This document shows positions 9,103 to 17,413 of a stretch of 58,996 nucleotides of DNA, in pieces. The translations under genes were made by a program, and so were the position numbers. Position 1 is the stretch's first letter; each line of letters starts with the position of its first letter. Under the pieces are notes generated by a model, which was given only the letters and a program-made list of their open reading frames with translations, ran no database searches and had not been told where the DNA came from. The stretch comes from Elusimicrobia bacterium CG_4_9_14_3_um_filter_62_55 (lineage in GTDB: Bacteria; Elusimicrobiota; Elusimicrobia; UBA1565), in NCBI GenBank assembly GCA_002790095.1, contig PFUL01000040.1, positions 1-58,996 on the forward strand. The letters run 5' to 3'.

Positions 9103-9661
9103 CGGTTTCTTCCTCGGGGGTCGTCGCGCGCGGCTCCGGCCGCCAAGCGACCGGGAGCGTCGTTTCCCGGACGCGGCGGTCCAGCGTTTCGCCCGGTCGG
9201 GGTTCGATCATCACGCGCACGCGAAACGCGTCGGGCCAAAAGCCCGCACGGTACATCTTCTTTAAGTAGCCGTCCAACGCGACCCGGTTAAGAGGAAGCG
9301 CTACGTCGAATTTCTTGCCCCCGCCCACGACCGGAACGCGCTTTTCATCGTTCAAAAAAGGAACCGTCCATACACCGTCGGCGCTCGTCCCGATCCTGCG
9401 CAGGCGCGCGTCGACGCAATAGCGCAAAAGGACCGCGTGTTCGGCGGCGGCGTTGGGGTTTTCCAGCGTCACGTACGCTCGCGGCAAAGACCGTTTCGGG
9501 ACCGGATTCGGGGGGAACATCCAATGATCGACGCGGTGAAACTGGGGATTCTGCTTGCGCATGCGGATGGACAACTCCCACCCGGCGTCCGCGATCAGGA
9601 CCTCAGCCGCGACCGGGATGGAAAACGACAGTAGAAGCGCAACGATCCCGAGTTTCTTCAT
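9077..9661 (-). CDS. Exported protein of unknown function upstream of serS
   Basis: A 194-residue product. I chose the ATG at 9661 because it begins a textbook signal peptide (MKKLGIVALLLSFSIPVAAE); an in-frame start 18 bases upstream would add residues ahead of the lysines. The mature part, with RAYVTLENPNAAAEHAVLL followed by extended strands, could be an immunoglobulin-like beta domain. No family or active site was recognised. Its 3' end overlaps serS by 26 bases and no Shine-Dalgarno is visible. Confidence 0.6.
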   Translation of the reverse strand: MKKLGIVALLLSFSIPVAAEVLIADAGWELSIRMRKQNPQFHRVDHWMFPPNPVPKRSLPRAYVTLENPNAAAEHAVLLRYCVDARLRRIGTSADGVWTVPFLNDEKRVPVVGGGKKFDVALPLNRVALDGYLKKMYRAGFWPDAFRVRVMIEPRPGETLDRRVRETTLPVAWRPEPRATTPEEETDERSETAP

Positions 9662-9688
9662 AAGAAGCGATTCTACCAAAACCGCGGT

Positions 9689-11014
9689 TCAGGGGCGGGC
9701 GCGGCGCAGGCGCGGTCCGACCAGCCGCATCAGCCAGCGGCGATCTTCAGGACCGAACAAACACCAAACGATCCCGGCGTCGGCGCGGCAGTCGAGCCAC
9801 GGAGAATCGTCAAAAAGCACGACATTCTCGGCCCGGCGGCTCAAGAAGCGCACGGACGCCGGAAATCCCCGCACGCTCCAAAACAACGGGGTTCTCTCGA
9901 GCAGGGCCTTGAGGACCTTGGGAAGCCGTCCGGCCCGAAGCGCGGCGTCCCGCAGCCAAAGAGTCCTGCGCAGGTCCACCGCCAAAGCCCCGAGCGCCTC
10001 GCCATGACCCGACGCTTCTTCCGGGGTACGCAATCGCCCGTTATCGAACAGCGCGTTCAATCGCGCGGCCTGGGAGATCAATAGCCCACCCGTTCGCGCC
10101 GCCCGATTCGTTTGCGTTCTGATCTCCCGGCGCATCAAGGAAACCGTCGCGGCATCGACGGCTTCCCGCATCCGCTCAAACGACTCGTCCTCCGTAAAGG
10201 CTTCCTGGGAGGCGTTCATCCCCCATCTTCCGGAATCCACCCACGCCTCGACCGCGGCGCGCGCGTTGTCGAATTCTCCGTCCTCGATGGAGACGCCGTC
10301 CAAGGACGGGTGCAGGACGCTCCGGACCCGCTCCGCCGCATTCCCGGATACCTCCAACGGCCGAACGCGGCCGCGGAAACCGAATTTGCCGACGGCCGCC
10401 TCGCCATAGCGCCGCCCGGCTCTGCGGTATTCCTCGATCTCGGCGGAGATCGATTTTCCCTCGAAAAAAATCTCGGCGCGGCTCTGCTCGACGCGCCGCT
10501 CGATCGACTCCGAATCGGCGCGCGCGATGCGAAGCGAGCGCCACAACGGCCAACGGATTCGGATCTCGTTGAGGTCCCCGTCGCGGGAGGCCTTCGAAAG
10601 ACGCCGCTGTCCGCGAAGCACGCCGGTCAACGACAGGCGTCGGTCCAATCCCTCGGTACCGGAAAGCACCGTGATGAACTCCGGCTTTTCCCGCAGTTCC
10701 CGCAGCAGCGCCCGGGCGCAGTGGAGTTCATGGCGCGGCCAACCCTCGCGGTCGTCGAGCAAACAGAGAAACGGATCCTCCAGGAAACGCCGGGAAAAGC
10801 CCGCCCCGTCGAAGCTCACCGTGAATTCGCGCAAGGTTCTCTTGAGGCGTATCCCTTCGGCCCCGGCGGCGTTCGCCGCGCGAATCCAGAGCAATTCGGG
10901 CGGGAGATCGGTTCCGGCCTGAAAATCCCGGATTTTCTCGATCGCGCGCGCGGAGTCGATCCGGAACGAGCCCGCCTCGACGAAGATTCCATCGTCCGGT
11001 TTCGAGGGCGTCAT
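9689..11014 (-). CDS. Unknown protein translationally coupled to rtcB
   Basis: The start is taken as the ATG at 11014, which overlaps the rtcB stop in ATGA; the open frame reaches further into rtcB only by chance. The 441-residue product opens with a short charged stretch, then LLWIRAANAAGAEGIRLKR followed by FTVSFDGAGF. That layout recalls the N and G1 boxes of GHKL/HSP90-type ATPase domains, but the key acidic and asparagine residues are not clearly kept, so ATPase activity is doubtful. The rest is arginine-rich and helical with no known domain. The coupling to RtcB suggests a role in RNA end repair or its control. That function is inferred only from position. Confidence 0.6.
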   Translation of the reverse strand: MTPSKPDDGIFVEAGSFRIDSARAIEKIRDFQAGTDLPPELLWIRAANAAGAEGIRLKRTLREFTVSFDGAGFSRRFLEDPFLCLLDDREGWPRHELHCARALLRELREKPEFITVLSGTEGLDRRLSLTGVLRGQRRLSKASRDGDLNEIRIRWPLWRSLRIARADSESIERRVEQSRAEIFFEGKSISAEIEEYRRAGRRYGEAAVGKFGFRGRVRPLEVSGNAAERVRSVLHPSLDGVSIEDGEFDNARAAVEAWVDSGRWGMNASQEAFTEDESFERMREAVDAATVSLMRREIRTQTNRAARTGGLLISQAARLNALFDNGRLRTPEEASGHGEALGALAVDLRRTLWLRDAALRAGRLPKVLKALLERTPLFWSVRGFPASVRFLSRRAENVVLFDDSPWLDCRADAGIVWCLFGPEDRRWLMRLVGPRLRRARP

Positions 11015-12447
11015 CCCTTCAGGACTCCCAAGGGTCGCATCCGCGCGACCTTCGCGGCCAGCCCCGCGCGGACGCAGACCTCGACGACCTCTGAAACATC
11101 CTTGTACGCGAACGGCGCCTCCTCGGCAAGCCCCCGACGCGAGTCGGTGCGCACCGAAATCCCGCGCGCGGCCAATTCCTCGGCGAGAGCGTCCCCGCGG
11201 ATCCGCCGGGCCGCTTGCGTGCGGCTCATCATCCGGCCCGCGCCGTGGCACACCGTCCCGAAGGTTTCCAGCATCGCGGTCTGCGTTCCGGCGAGCACGA
11301 AGGAAAAAGTCCCCATCGATCCGGGGACGAACACCGGCTGTCCGACGGAGCGGTAGCGCTCCGGGACGTCCGGGTGTCCGGCGGGGAACGCCCGCGTCGC
11401 TCCCTTGCGGTGAACGCAGAGGGTTCTCTCCACGCCCCGAACGCTGTGGCGCTCGAACTTCGCGATGTTGTGACTGACATCGTAGACGACGCCCATCCCC
11501 AGTTCCACCCCCGAAGCGCCGAGCGCCTGCTGCGCGGCCTCCCGCAGCAGATGCGTGATCACCTGGCGGTTCGCGCGCGCAAAATTAGAACCGGCGTTCA
11601 TCGCGCCGAGATAGGCCCGGCCTTCCGCAGAGGCGATCGGGGCGCAGGCCAGTTGGCGGTCCGGAAGGGATATGCCATAGCGCTTCCCCGCGGCCCCCAT
11701 CGTCTTCAGTGAATCGGTGCAGATTTGGTAGCCGCAGCCGCGCGAGCCGGTGTGAATCAGCGCGACGAACTGCCCTTCGAAGAGCCCGAACGCCGCGGCC
11801 GTGGCGGCGTCGTAAATCGCGTCCACTTCCTGAAGCTCCAAAAAGTGATTGCCGCTCCCCAGGGTTCCGATCTGGGAACACCCCCTTTCGATCGCCCGTT
11901 CTCCGACCGCGTCCGGATCGGCCCCGTCCACCGCCCCGGCGTCCTCGATCGTCTCCAAGTCCCCCGGCTCGCCGAAGCCGCGCTCCACGGCCCAGCGCGC
12001 GCCGCGCGCGAATACGCCCCGCATCTCCGGCTTCGCGACGCGGAGCCCGCCGCCTTTTCCGACGCCGGAGGCGACCGTCCGATGCAGTTCGTCGAGCAGC
12101 GCCTCCTTCGCCTTGCCGACGCGGCGGGCCGTGACGTTCGAGCGCAGCAACCGAACCCCGCAGGAGATGTCGTAGCCGACCATTCCCGGCGACACGACGC
12201 CGTCCTTGGCGTCCATGGCGGCGACGCCGCCGACCGGAGCTCCGTATCCCCAATGGCAGTCCGGCATCGCCAAGGACGCCCCGACGATCCCGGGGAGATG
12301 GGCGACATTGGCGACCTGTTCGGCGACGCGTTCGCGTTCGATCTTCGAGATCATCGCCTCCGACGCGAAAATCCTTCCCGGAACGCGCATGCCTCCCGTT
12401 TTCGGCAGTTCGAATCGGCAATCGTCCAGTTTGCGCAGGCGCATCAC
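11011..12447 (-). CDS. rtcB: RtcB RNA ligase (3'-phosphate/5'-OH, GTP-dependent)
   Basis: A 478-residue RtcB. The metal and nucleotide site is intact: GYDISCGVRLL (Asp, Cys), GSGNHFLELQEV, HTGSRGCGYQ, DVSHNIAKF and HRKGATRAFPAG (guanylylated His region lies C-terminal to these), plus GSMGTFSFV. RtcB joins RNA 2',3'-cyclic phosphate or 3'-phosphate ends to 5'-OH ends and is activated by archease, encoded here at 16994-17413. The start is GTG at 12447, five bases after a TATAAT box; the ATG at 12444 is an alternative. The next gene is coupled by an ATGA overlap. No RtcR-type regulator is nearby, unlike the E. coli rtc operon. Confidence 0.95.
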   Translation of the reverse strand: MMRLRKLDDCRFELPKTGGMRVPGRIFASEAMISKIERERVAEQVANVAHLPGIVGASLAMPDCHWGYGAPVGGVAAMDAKDGVVSPGMVGYDISCGVRLLRSNVTARRVGKAKEALLDELHRTVASGVGKGGGLRVAKPEMRGVFARGARWAVERGFGEPGDLETIEDAGAVDGADPDAVGERAIERGCSQIGTLGSGNHFLELQEVDAIYDAATAAAFGLFEGQFVALIHTGSRGCGYQICTDSLKTMGAAGKRYGISLPDRQLACAPIASAEGRAYLGAMNAGSNFARANRQVITHLLREAAQQALGASGVELGMGVVYDVSHNIAKFERHSVRGVERTLCVHRKGATRAFPAGHPDVPERYRSVGQPVFVPGSMGTFSFVLAGTQTAMLETFGTVCHGAGRMMSRTQAARRIRGDALAEELAARGISVRTDSRRGLAEEAPFAYKDVSEVVEVCVRAGLAAKVARMRPLGVLKG

Positions 12448-12452
12448 GCCTC

Positions 12453-12458
12453 ATTATA
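12453..12458 (-). promoter_or_regulatory. rtcB -10 box, predicted leaderless
   Basis: A perfect TATAAT on the minus strand ends five bases before the GTG start of rtcB. No good -35 box is present at normal spacing, so activity may depend on an activator or on an extended element. Confidence 0.5.
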
Positions 12459-12499
12459 GAGGACTTGACGATTTCCCGCGAGCCGCGCACCGTATGCTC

Positions 12500-13903
12500 A
12501 TGAAAAGGCGCTGGGCCATGGCGGCGGCGGGAATTCTCGTCCTCGGATCCGCCGTCTCGCACATCGGAGTGCGGGGAGTGATCGCGGAGGCCCTGCTGCC
12601 GCCGTTGTACGCCTGGGAATACTTCCATCGCGTGCTGGACCCGCGCCTGCCGCCTTCCCCCACACCGTCGATCCGCGATCCGCGGCCCCTTCACCTGCAG
12701 GCCGAAGCCATGCGCGCGGACCTCGAACGGACCTTTCTGATTGAAGACGGAAAACTGCTGGTGCTCAACCGTCCCGACTCCCACCTCGGCGACGTTTGCC
12801 TGTGGCAAGGGGTCTACGCCGCGACCGCGATTTTCGAGTGGCGCCTGCTCCCGACCGAGCGCAACCTGAAGGCCGCCGAGGCGGCGTTCGACGGCCTGGC
12901 CCTGCTGGCGACGAAGGGCAATCCCCTCGCGCGCTCGATTTATCCGGCCTCGCTGCAGACCGAACCGGGCGGCATCCAGTACCACCGCGACGAGAATCGG
13001 CAATGGAAGGAGGACGCGAGCATCGATTCCACCGCAGGGTGGATGTTCGGCATGGCCGTCGCGCTGCGGTTTCTGCCCAGCCGGCGAGCCGCCGCCCTCG
13101 CCGAACTTAGGAAGTACGCCGACGCGCTGATCGCCTCGGGATACCGTCTGGAAAACTCGGACGGCACGCCGACGCGTTTTCACCGCGTGGGAGGCGCCTG
13201 GCTCAATTCTCCGGTCGGCGTGCTGACGACGATGACCGCGCTGCGCGCGCTCGCCCACACGCCGGGGGGGGAACAGTATCTTCGCGAATGGGCACGCTTC
13301 CGGCGCGAACGGCAGGATCGCTGGGCGGCCTTCGCCTCTGGTCCGGCCCTCTGGCGCAATCAAACCACCAATCACAACATCGCGCATCTCGCGTTGAGCG
13401 CGGCGCTTTTAGTCGAAGACGATCTCGACACCGGAGGACGCTACGCGAACGGACTCGCGCGGCTTGAACGACTGACCTTTCACGAGGGCAACTCCTTTTG
13501 GATCTACCTCTCGATCTGGACTTTGGACGATTTTCGAGTGCGGCGCCGAACACTTCCCGCGGCGGCCGCGGCCTGGCTCGCAGGGAGGAACGATCACCTG
13601 GCGCGCGCGCGCCCGGCTATGTTCGAATGGAATTACCCGGAAAATAAAATGCGCGCCGAACGCCTGAACTCGGAGCGCTCCGAAATAGAGTTCGTCAAAT
13701 GGCCGTTCGGCCCGCGAACGCCGAAGCGGCCGATCCCGGTCTGGCAGCGACCCGCCTCCGACTTCGTCTGGCAGCGCCCGGCCCGCGCGCTCGACGATTG
13801 GCGCAAGCTCGAAGACAAGACGCCGCTGCGTTTCGCGCCGATGGATTTTCTGGCGGCCTACCGTCTCGGGCTTCTGATCGGGGCTTTATCGCCGGAGCAA
13901 TAG
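12500..13903 (+). CDS. Membrane-anchored or exported (alpha/alpha)6-barrel-like protein
   Basis: About 467 residues from the ATG at 12500 (an ATG two codons earlier is also possible). The N-terminus KRRWAMAAAGILVLGSAVSH is a single hydrophobic anchor or signal. The body has helix-pair repeats such as GDVCLWQGVYAATAIFEWRL, DASIDSTAGWMFGMAVALRF and NHNIAHLALSAALL, the pattern of six-hairpin glycosidase folds that process polysaccharides. Near the C-terminus two short repeats, PVWQRPASDF and FVWQRPARAL, occur back to back. No catalytic residues can be assigned. The gene is divergent from rtcB and is followed nine bases later by the DUF885 gene, so these two probably form an operon. Confidence 0.6.
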   Translation: MKRRWAMAAAGILVLGSAVSHIGVRGVIAEALLPPLYAWEYFHRVLDPRLPPSPTPSIRDPRPLHLQAEAMRADLERTFLIEDGKLLVLNRPDSHLGDVCLWQGVYAATAIFEWRLLPTERNLKAAEAAFDGLALLATKGNPLARSIYPASLQTEPGGIQYHRDENRQWKEDASIDSTAGWMFGMAVALRFLPSRRAAALAELRKYADALIASGYRLENSDGTPTRFHRVGGAWLNSPVGVLTTMTALRALAHTPGGEQYLREWARFRRERQDRWAAFASGPALWRNQTTNHNIAHLALSAALLVEDDLDTGGRYANGLARLERLTFHEGNSFWIYLSIWTLDDFRVRRRTLPAAAAAWLAGRNDHLARARPAMFEWNYPENKMRAERLNSERSEIEFVKWPFGPRTPKRPIPVWQRPASDFVWQRPARALDDWRKLEDKTPLRFAPMDFLAAYRLGLLIGALSPEQ

Positions 13904-13912
13904 GACCCCGCG

Positions 13913-15448
13913 ATGCTTGTCTCGTCGATGATCGCGTTTCTTCTCACGGCCGCTCCCGCCTCCGCGCGCCCTGCACGCTCCGTCGCTCTTCTGGAAATCA
14001 CGGCGGAGGACTTTTGGAGAGCCTACCACGCCGCCCACCCGCTGGAAGCCGTGCGAAACGACGTACGCGGCGCCGGCCGCCTTCCGGACTACTCGCCGCG
14101 CGCCGCGCGCGCGGCCCGGGCGCGCTTCGCCGAACTCTCCCGGCGGATGCGCCGCATCCCCGCCGCCGGACTCTCCGCCGAAGAGCGCATCACCCGCGAG
14201 GCCCTGTCGTTTTGGATCGAGCGTGAACGCGCCGCCGCGTCTTCGGACACGGACGCGTGGCGCTTGGACCCCGCGTTCGCGCTCTACGCCGCGCGCCTGC
14301 TCTCCCGTCGTTACGATCCCGCTTCCGAAGAATTCCGGTCGCGGATTCGGGAGATTCCGATTTATCTCGCCGGACGCGAAAAGTCCCTGCGCCGCGGTCT
14401 CGCCTCCGGCGCGGTCGCGGCAGCCGTCTCAGTCGAACGGACCGCCGAGGCCGTTGAACGCTTCGCGGCCTCGCCGCCTCCGGGGTGGGCGTCGGTCGCT
14501 CCCGCGTACCGGCGCTACGCGGAATTTCTTCGCCGGGAATTGCTCCCGCGGGCGCGTTCCGACGACTCCCCGGGCTTGATCTCCCTTCCCGGGGGGCCGA
14601 GGCTTTACCGCCTCCTGCTGCGCCGCCGCTTCGGAATCGACCGCGACCCCGCCGCGCTGCACGCCGACGGTCTCGCGGCGATCGCGCGCTTAGGCCTCCC
14701 CCCCGCCCCAAAACGGCGCTTCGCCTCCTCCGAGCGGCGGTTGCGGGAGGCTCGAAACCGTTCGAACGCCGCCGCGGCCGAGCTTCCCCGCTTCTTTGCC
14801 GTCATCCCGAACGCCTCACCGACGATCGCCGCATTGCCGCAATACGAACAAAAAGACGCCCCTGCGGGACGCTATGACTCGGGCATGATCGAACTCGGCG
14901 ACGTTCTCCCGTACGAACTGCCCGCGCTGCTCGCCCATGAAGGCCTTCCCGGCCATCACCTCGAACGCACAACCGCGCGCCGCGCGCCGGGTCTTCCGGA
15001 ATTTAGAAGGCGCTTGTCTCTGTCCGTGCATTGCGAGGGTTGGGCTCTGTACGCGGAGAGTCTCGCCGGGGAAATGGGCCTCTACAAAACCCCCGAGGAA
15101 CGCGCCGGCATGCTCGCCGCCCGCGCCTGGAGGGCGGCGCGCCTGGTCGTCGATACGGGGCTGCACGCAAAAGGGTGGAGCCGAAAAGACGCCGCCGCCT
15201 ATTTGCGCGCGCATACGCGGCTGTCCGAGAGGCGGATCGAAACGGAGGTCGTCGATCTGATCTCCAATCCCGGGCGCGGGGTTTCGTACTGGGTCGGCGC
15301 GTCCCTCATCGAGGAGCTTCGCGCGAACGCCGAGCGCACGTTGGGTCCGCGCTTCGATCTCAAGCGCTTCCATGACGCGATTCTCTCCGGAGGGGCGCTT
15401 CCGCCGATGCTGCTCGAGCGGCGCGTGCGCGCGCGGCTCGGATTCTAA
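13913..15448 (+). CDS. DUF885-family putative zinc metallopeptidase, exported
   Basis: A 511-residue protein with a signal peptide (MLVSSMIAFLLTAAPASA). The DUF885 hallmark is present: ALLAHEGLPGHHLE, an HExxPGHH zinc-site-like motif, followed by SVHCEGWALYAESLAGEMG, in which the glutamate would be a further ligand. Helices rich in Arg and Ala fill the N-terminal half. Family members are thought to be thermolysin-like or carboxypeptidase-like hydrolases, but few have been tested. An AGGA sequence eight bases before the ATG may serve as the ribosome-binding site, consistent with being second in an operon. Confidence 0.85.
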   Translation: MLVSSMIAFLLTAAPASARPARSVALLEITAEDFWRAYHAAHPLEAVRNDVRGAGRLPDYSPRAARAARARFAELSRRMRRIPAAGLSAEERITREALSFWIERERAAASSDTDAWRLDPAFALYAARLLSRRYDPASEEFRSRIREIPIYLAGREKSLRRGLASGAVAAAVSVERTAEAVERFAASPPPGWASVAPAYRRYAEFLRRELLPRARSDDSPGLISLPGGPRLYRLLLRRRFGIDRDPAALHADGLAAIARLGLPPAPKRRFASSERRLREARNRSNAAAAELPRFFAVIPNASPTIAALPQYEQKDAPAGRYDSGMIELGDVLPYELPALLAHEGLPGHHLERTTARRAPGLPEFRRRLSLSVHCEGWALYAESLAGEMGLYKTPEERAGMLAARAWRAARLVVDTGLHAKGWSRKDAAAYLRAHTRLSERRIETEVVDLISNPGRGVSYWVGASLIEELRANAERTLGPRFDLKRFHDAILSGGALPPMLLERRVRARLGF

Positions 15449-15470
15449 TTGATACACTTTGAGTCGAGCC

Positions 15471-16496
15471 ATGGCTATCGACGCCGACGTTAAAGACCTA
15501 TTGAAGCGCGTTTCGCGCTCGATGTACCTGAGCCTCTCGGTGCTGCCCGAGCCCGTGCGCGACGCGATGGGGTTGGGTTATCTCTTTTGCCGAGCCGCCG
15601 ACACCATCGCGGACACGCGGCTCGTGCCGTTGGAGAAGCGGCGCAAGACGCTCGACGAGTTTGGCGCCGCCTTCGACGGCGGCGCGACGGTAAAGGCCTC
15701 GCTCGCCGAGGGTTTCGCGCGGCATCAGGCCAGCCGCAGCGAGCGGGAACTCCTGGAGCGCCTCGGGGACTGCGTCGCTTTGTGGAAGCGCTTCCCCCAA
15801 CAGGAGCGCGTTCTGCTCCGGAGAGTCGTCGACGGGGTGGTCGAAGGGATGCGGATGGATCTCTCGCTATTCGGCGGGGACTCCGTCGAGACGCTGACGG
15901 CCTTCCCCGACGCGGAGACTCTCGATTCCTATTGCCACTACATCGGCGGTGAGCCCGGCCGCTTCTGGACCGATCTATGCCTGCTGCGCCTGCCCGAACT
16001 CAAACATCTCAACTCGGGGAAACTGCGAAAACAAGGCATCGCTCTCGGAAAGGGGCTGCAAATCACGAACATCCTCCGGGACATCTCCAAGGATCTGCGC
16101 ATCGGCCGCTGCTATCTGCCCCAACCGGAACTGAAGGGCGCGGGACTGTCGCCGAAGGATCTGCTCGATCCCGATTGCGTCGCGCGCCTGCGGCCCGTGC
16201 TGCGCAAATGGCTGGGGTGGGGGTTGGAGCATTTGGAGTCCGGAGCGGAGTATGTGCGCGCGCTCGACGGGCTGCGGCTTCGGGCCGCGGTGGCGTGGCC
16301 GCTGTTGCTGTCGCTCAAGACGCTCGCGATGGTGGCGAAGTCGCCGGACCTGCTTAAAGTAGAGGCGCGGGTGAAGATGTCGCGGGGGCAGGTCTACGGG
16401 TTGATCGCGGCGACGCCGTGGACGCTTTCCTCCAACGCCCGCTTCCAGCGCCGCTACAACCGGACGCGGCGTGAGTTAACCGCCGCTCTTTCCTAA
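15471..16496 (+). CDS. Squalene/phytoene synthase family protein
   Basis: A 341-residue all-helical prenyl synthase. Both aspartate motifs are present: DTIAD (residues 44-48) and DISKD (about 204-208, within LQITNILRDISKDLRIGRCY). These bind the diphosphates of two C15 or C20 prenyl diphosphates through magnesium. The early SMYLSLSVLPEPVRDAMGLG and overall length favour the squalene-synthase side over carotenoid CrtB. No desaturase or squalene-hopene cyclase lies nearby, so the product stays open. TACACT at 15453-15458 may be its -10 box. A TTG four codons upstream is a less likely start. Confidence 0.85.
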   Translation: MAIDADVKDLLKRVSRSMYLSLSVLPEPVRDAMGLGYLFCRAADTIADTRLVPLEKRRKTLDEFGAAFDGGATVKASLAEGFARHQASRSERELLERLGDCVALWKRFPQQERVLLRRVVDGVVEGMRMDLSLFGGDSVETLTAFPDAETLDSYCHYIGGEPGRFWTDLCLLRLPELKHLNSGKLRKQGIALGKGLQITNILRDISKDLRIGRCYLPQPELKGAGLSPKDLLDPDCVARLRPVLRKWLGWGLEHLESGAEYVRALDGLRLRAAVAWPLLLSLKTLAMVAKSPDLLKVEARVKMSRGQVYGLIAATPWTLSSNARFQRRYNRTRRELTAALS

Positions 16497-16503
16497 TTTT
16501 CCT

Positions 16504-16654
16504 ATGGGTGTCAGGCCGTCACTTTGTCACTTTTGCTCGTTTATTGGTGCTGCGAATGCATCAGTGAGTCTTGAATTTGACCGCCATGGGGATTTTCCGT
16601 GCCAGATCGTCGGGCAATTTCACGAAAGTGACAAAGTGACGGCCTGACACCCAT
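16504..16654. mobile_element. MITE/REP-like element with 30-bp inverted ends
   Basis: Bases 16504-16533 and 16625-16654 are a perfect 30-bp inverted repeat, starting ATGGGTGTCAGGCCGTCACT and separated by about 91 bases. The spacer has no gene. GTGTCAGGC-type ends resemble the flanks of IS200/Y1-type (REP-associated) transposase elements, which suggests a non-autonomous mobile unit. The RNA would fold into a long hairpin, so it may also block transcription after the prenyl synthase gene. No transposase of that class is in the window. Confidence 0.75.
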
Positions 16655-16683
16655 ACGGGCTGGATTTTCCCCCTGCGGGGAGC

Positions 16684-16689
16684 TATTCT
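16684..16689 (+). promoter_or_regulatory. -10 box, predicted leaderless promoter
   Basis: TATTCT ends six bases before the ATG at 16696. The -35 region is poor. It lies 30 bases beyond the inverted-repeat element. Confidence 0.45.
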
Positions 16690-16695
16690 AATCCT

Positions 16696-17010
16696 ATGGC
16701 ACGCAACGCGCACAAGAAGAACACGGTCAGCGAAGACCTCCCGTCGTGGGGGGAGTTGATCGGCGGGACCTTGGCCTACGCCCAGGACACCGTCGACTCG
16801 GTCGTCAATTGGGGCTTTCACAAACTGCGGGAAACCGCCGAAAAACCCCGCAAATCCGATAAACCTCGCCATCCGGCGATCGACACGGCCGCGACCGCGG
16901 CGCGCGCCACGGCCGGATTCATCGGGGAGATCGGCGAGAGCTTCTACGCCACCTACGACGCGCTCAAAGAAGACAAACGGAAAAAATCCAAAACTAAACG
17001 TCGAGAATAA
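16696..17010 (+). CDS. Small hypothetical protein
   Basis: A 104-residue, strongly basic protein with a central amphipathic part (WGELIGGTLAYAQDTVDSVV and AATAARATAGFIGEIGESFY) and a lysine/arginine-rich tail ([14 protein letters not shown]). There is no signal peptide or clear membrane helix. I do not recognise a family; the composition would suit membrane-surface or nucleic-acid binding. It overlaps the convergent archease gene by 17 bases at the 3' ends. Confidence 0.5.
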   Translation: MARNAHKKNTVSEDLPSWGELIGGTLAYAQDTVDSVVNWGFHKLRETAEKPRKSDKPRHPAIDTAATAARATAGFIGEIGESFYATYDALKEDKRKKSKTKRRE

Positions 17011-17413
17011 GCGAGGCCGTCAAGAGCCCCTCCTTTTCGACGACCGCCAGCCCGTGGTAGGTGGCGGCCTTCACCTCCGGGGAGACTCCCGCGTTTTCCG
17101 GCAGGAACGGACCGCTCACCGCGCACGCCAAGCCCCCCGCCCCCGCCGCGCTAAACGCGAAATCGCGCGGAATCTTTCCCGCGGAAAACAACAGGTGAAT
17201 CAATTCGTTGACCCAATCCACCAGCAGTTCCTCGGGAGAATCCGCCGACAATGAAACGCGGATTGTGAACGCAGACGGTCCGGAAAGCGGCGCAGCGCCG
17301 CAAACGGCGAGGAGCCCCTTCGCCGCCTGGCGAAAGAGCTCCTCGTAGGAATCCGCTTCGAGTCGGAGTCCGACCTCGGCCGTATGCGCGACGACGCGAA
17401 AGCGCCCGGTTAT
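16994..17413 (-). CDS. Archease, with an apparent ATA start overlapping the gyrA stop
   Basis: The 139-residue product matches archease from end to end: [19 protein letters not shown] at the N-terminus, [10 protein letters not shown] in the middle, and [11 protein letters not shown] followed by a final SLILDV. Archease helps RtcB become guanylylated and turn over during RNA ligation. The family motif HTAD is HTAE here, a conservative change at a metal-binding acidic position. No ATG, GTG or TTG exists in frame between 17788 and the conserved domain. The only fitting start is ATA at 17411-17413, in an ATAA overlap with the gyrA TAA, six bases after GGAGGG. A frameshift product of gyrA is the alternative. 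Confidence 0.8.
   Translation of the reverse strand: MTGRFRVVAHTAEVGLRLEADSYEELFRQAAKGLLAVCGAAPLSGPSAFTIRVSLSADSPEELLVDWVNELIHLLFSAGKIPRDFAFSAAGAGGLACAVSGPFLPENAGVSPEVKAATYHGLAVVEKEGLLTASLILDV

Noticed and set aside
11585-13387. A 600-codon minus-strand frame spanning rtcB and the next gene
   Set aside because: It runs over two real genes in other frames and is low-complexity Arg/Gly-rich; a shadow frame.
16661-16680. GATTTTCCCCCTGCGGGG as a third copy of the 99-bp repeat
   Set aside because: Only about 12 bases match the start of the repeat, with no hairpin or promoter spacing.
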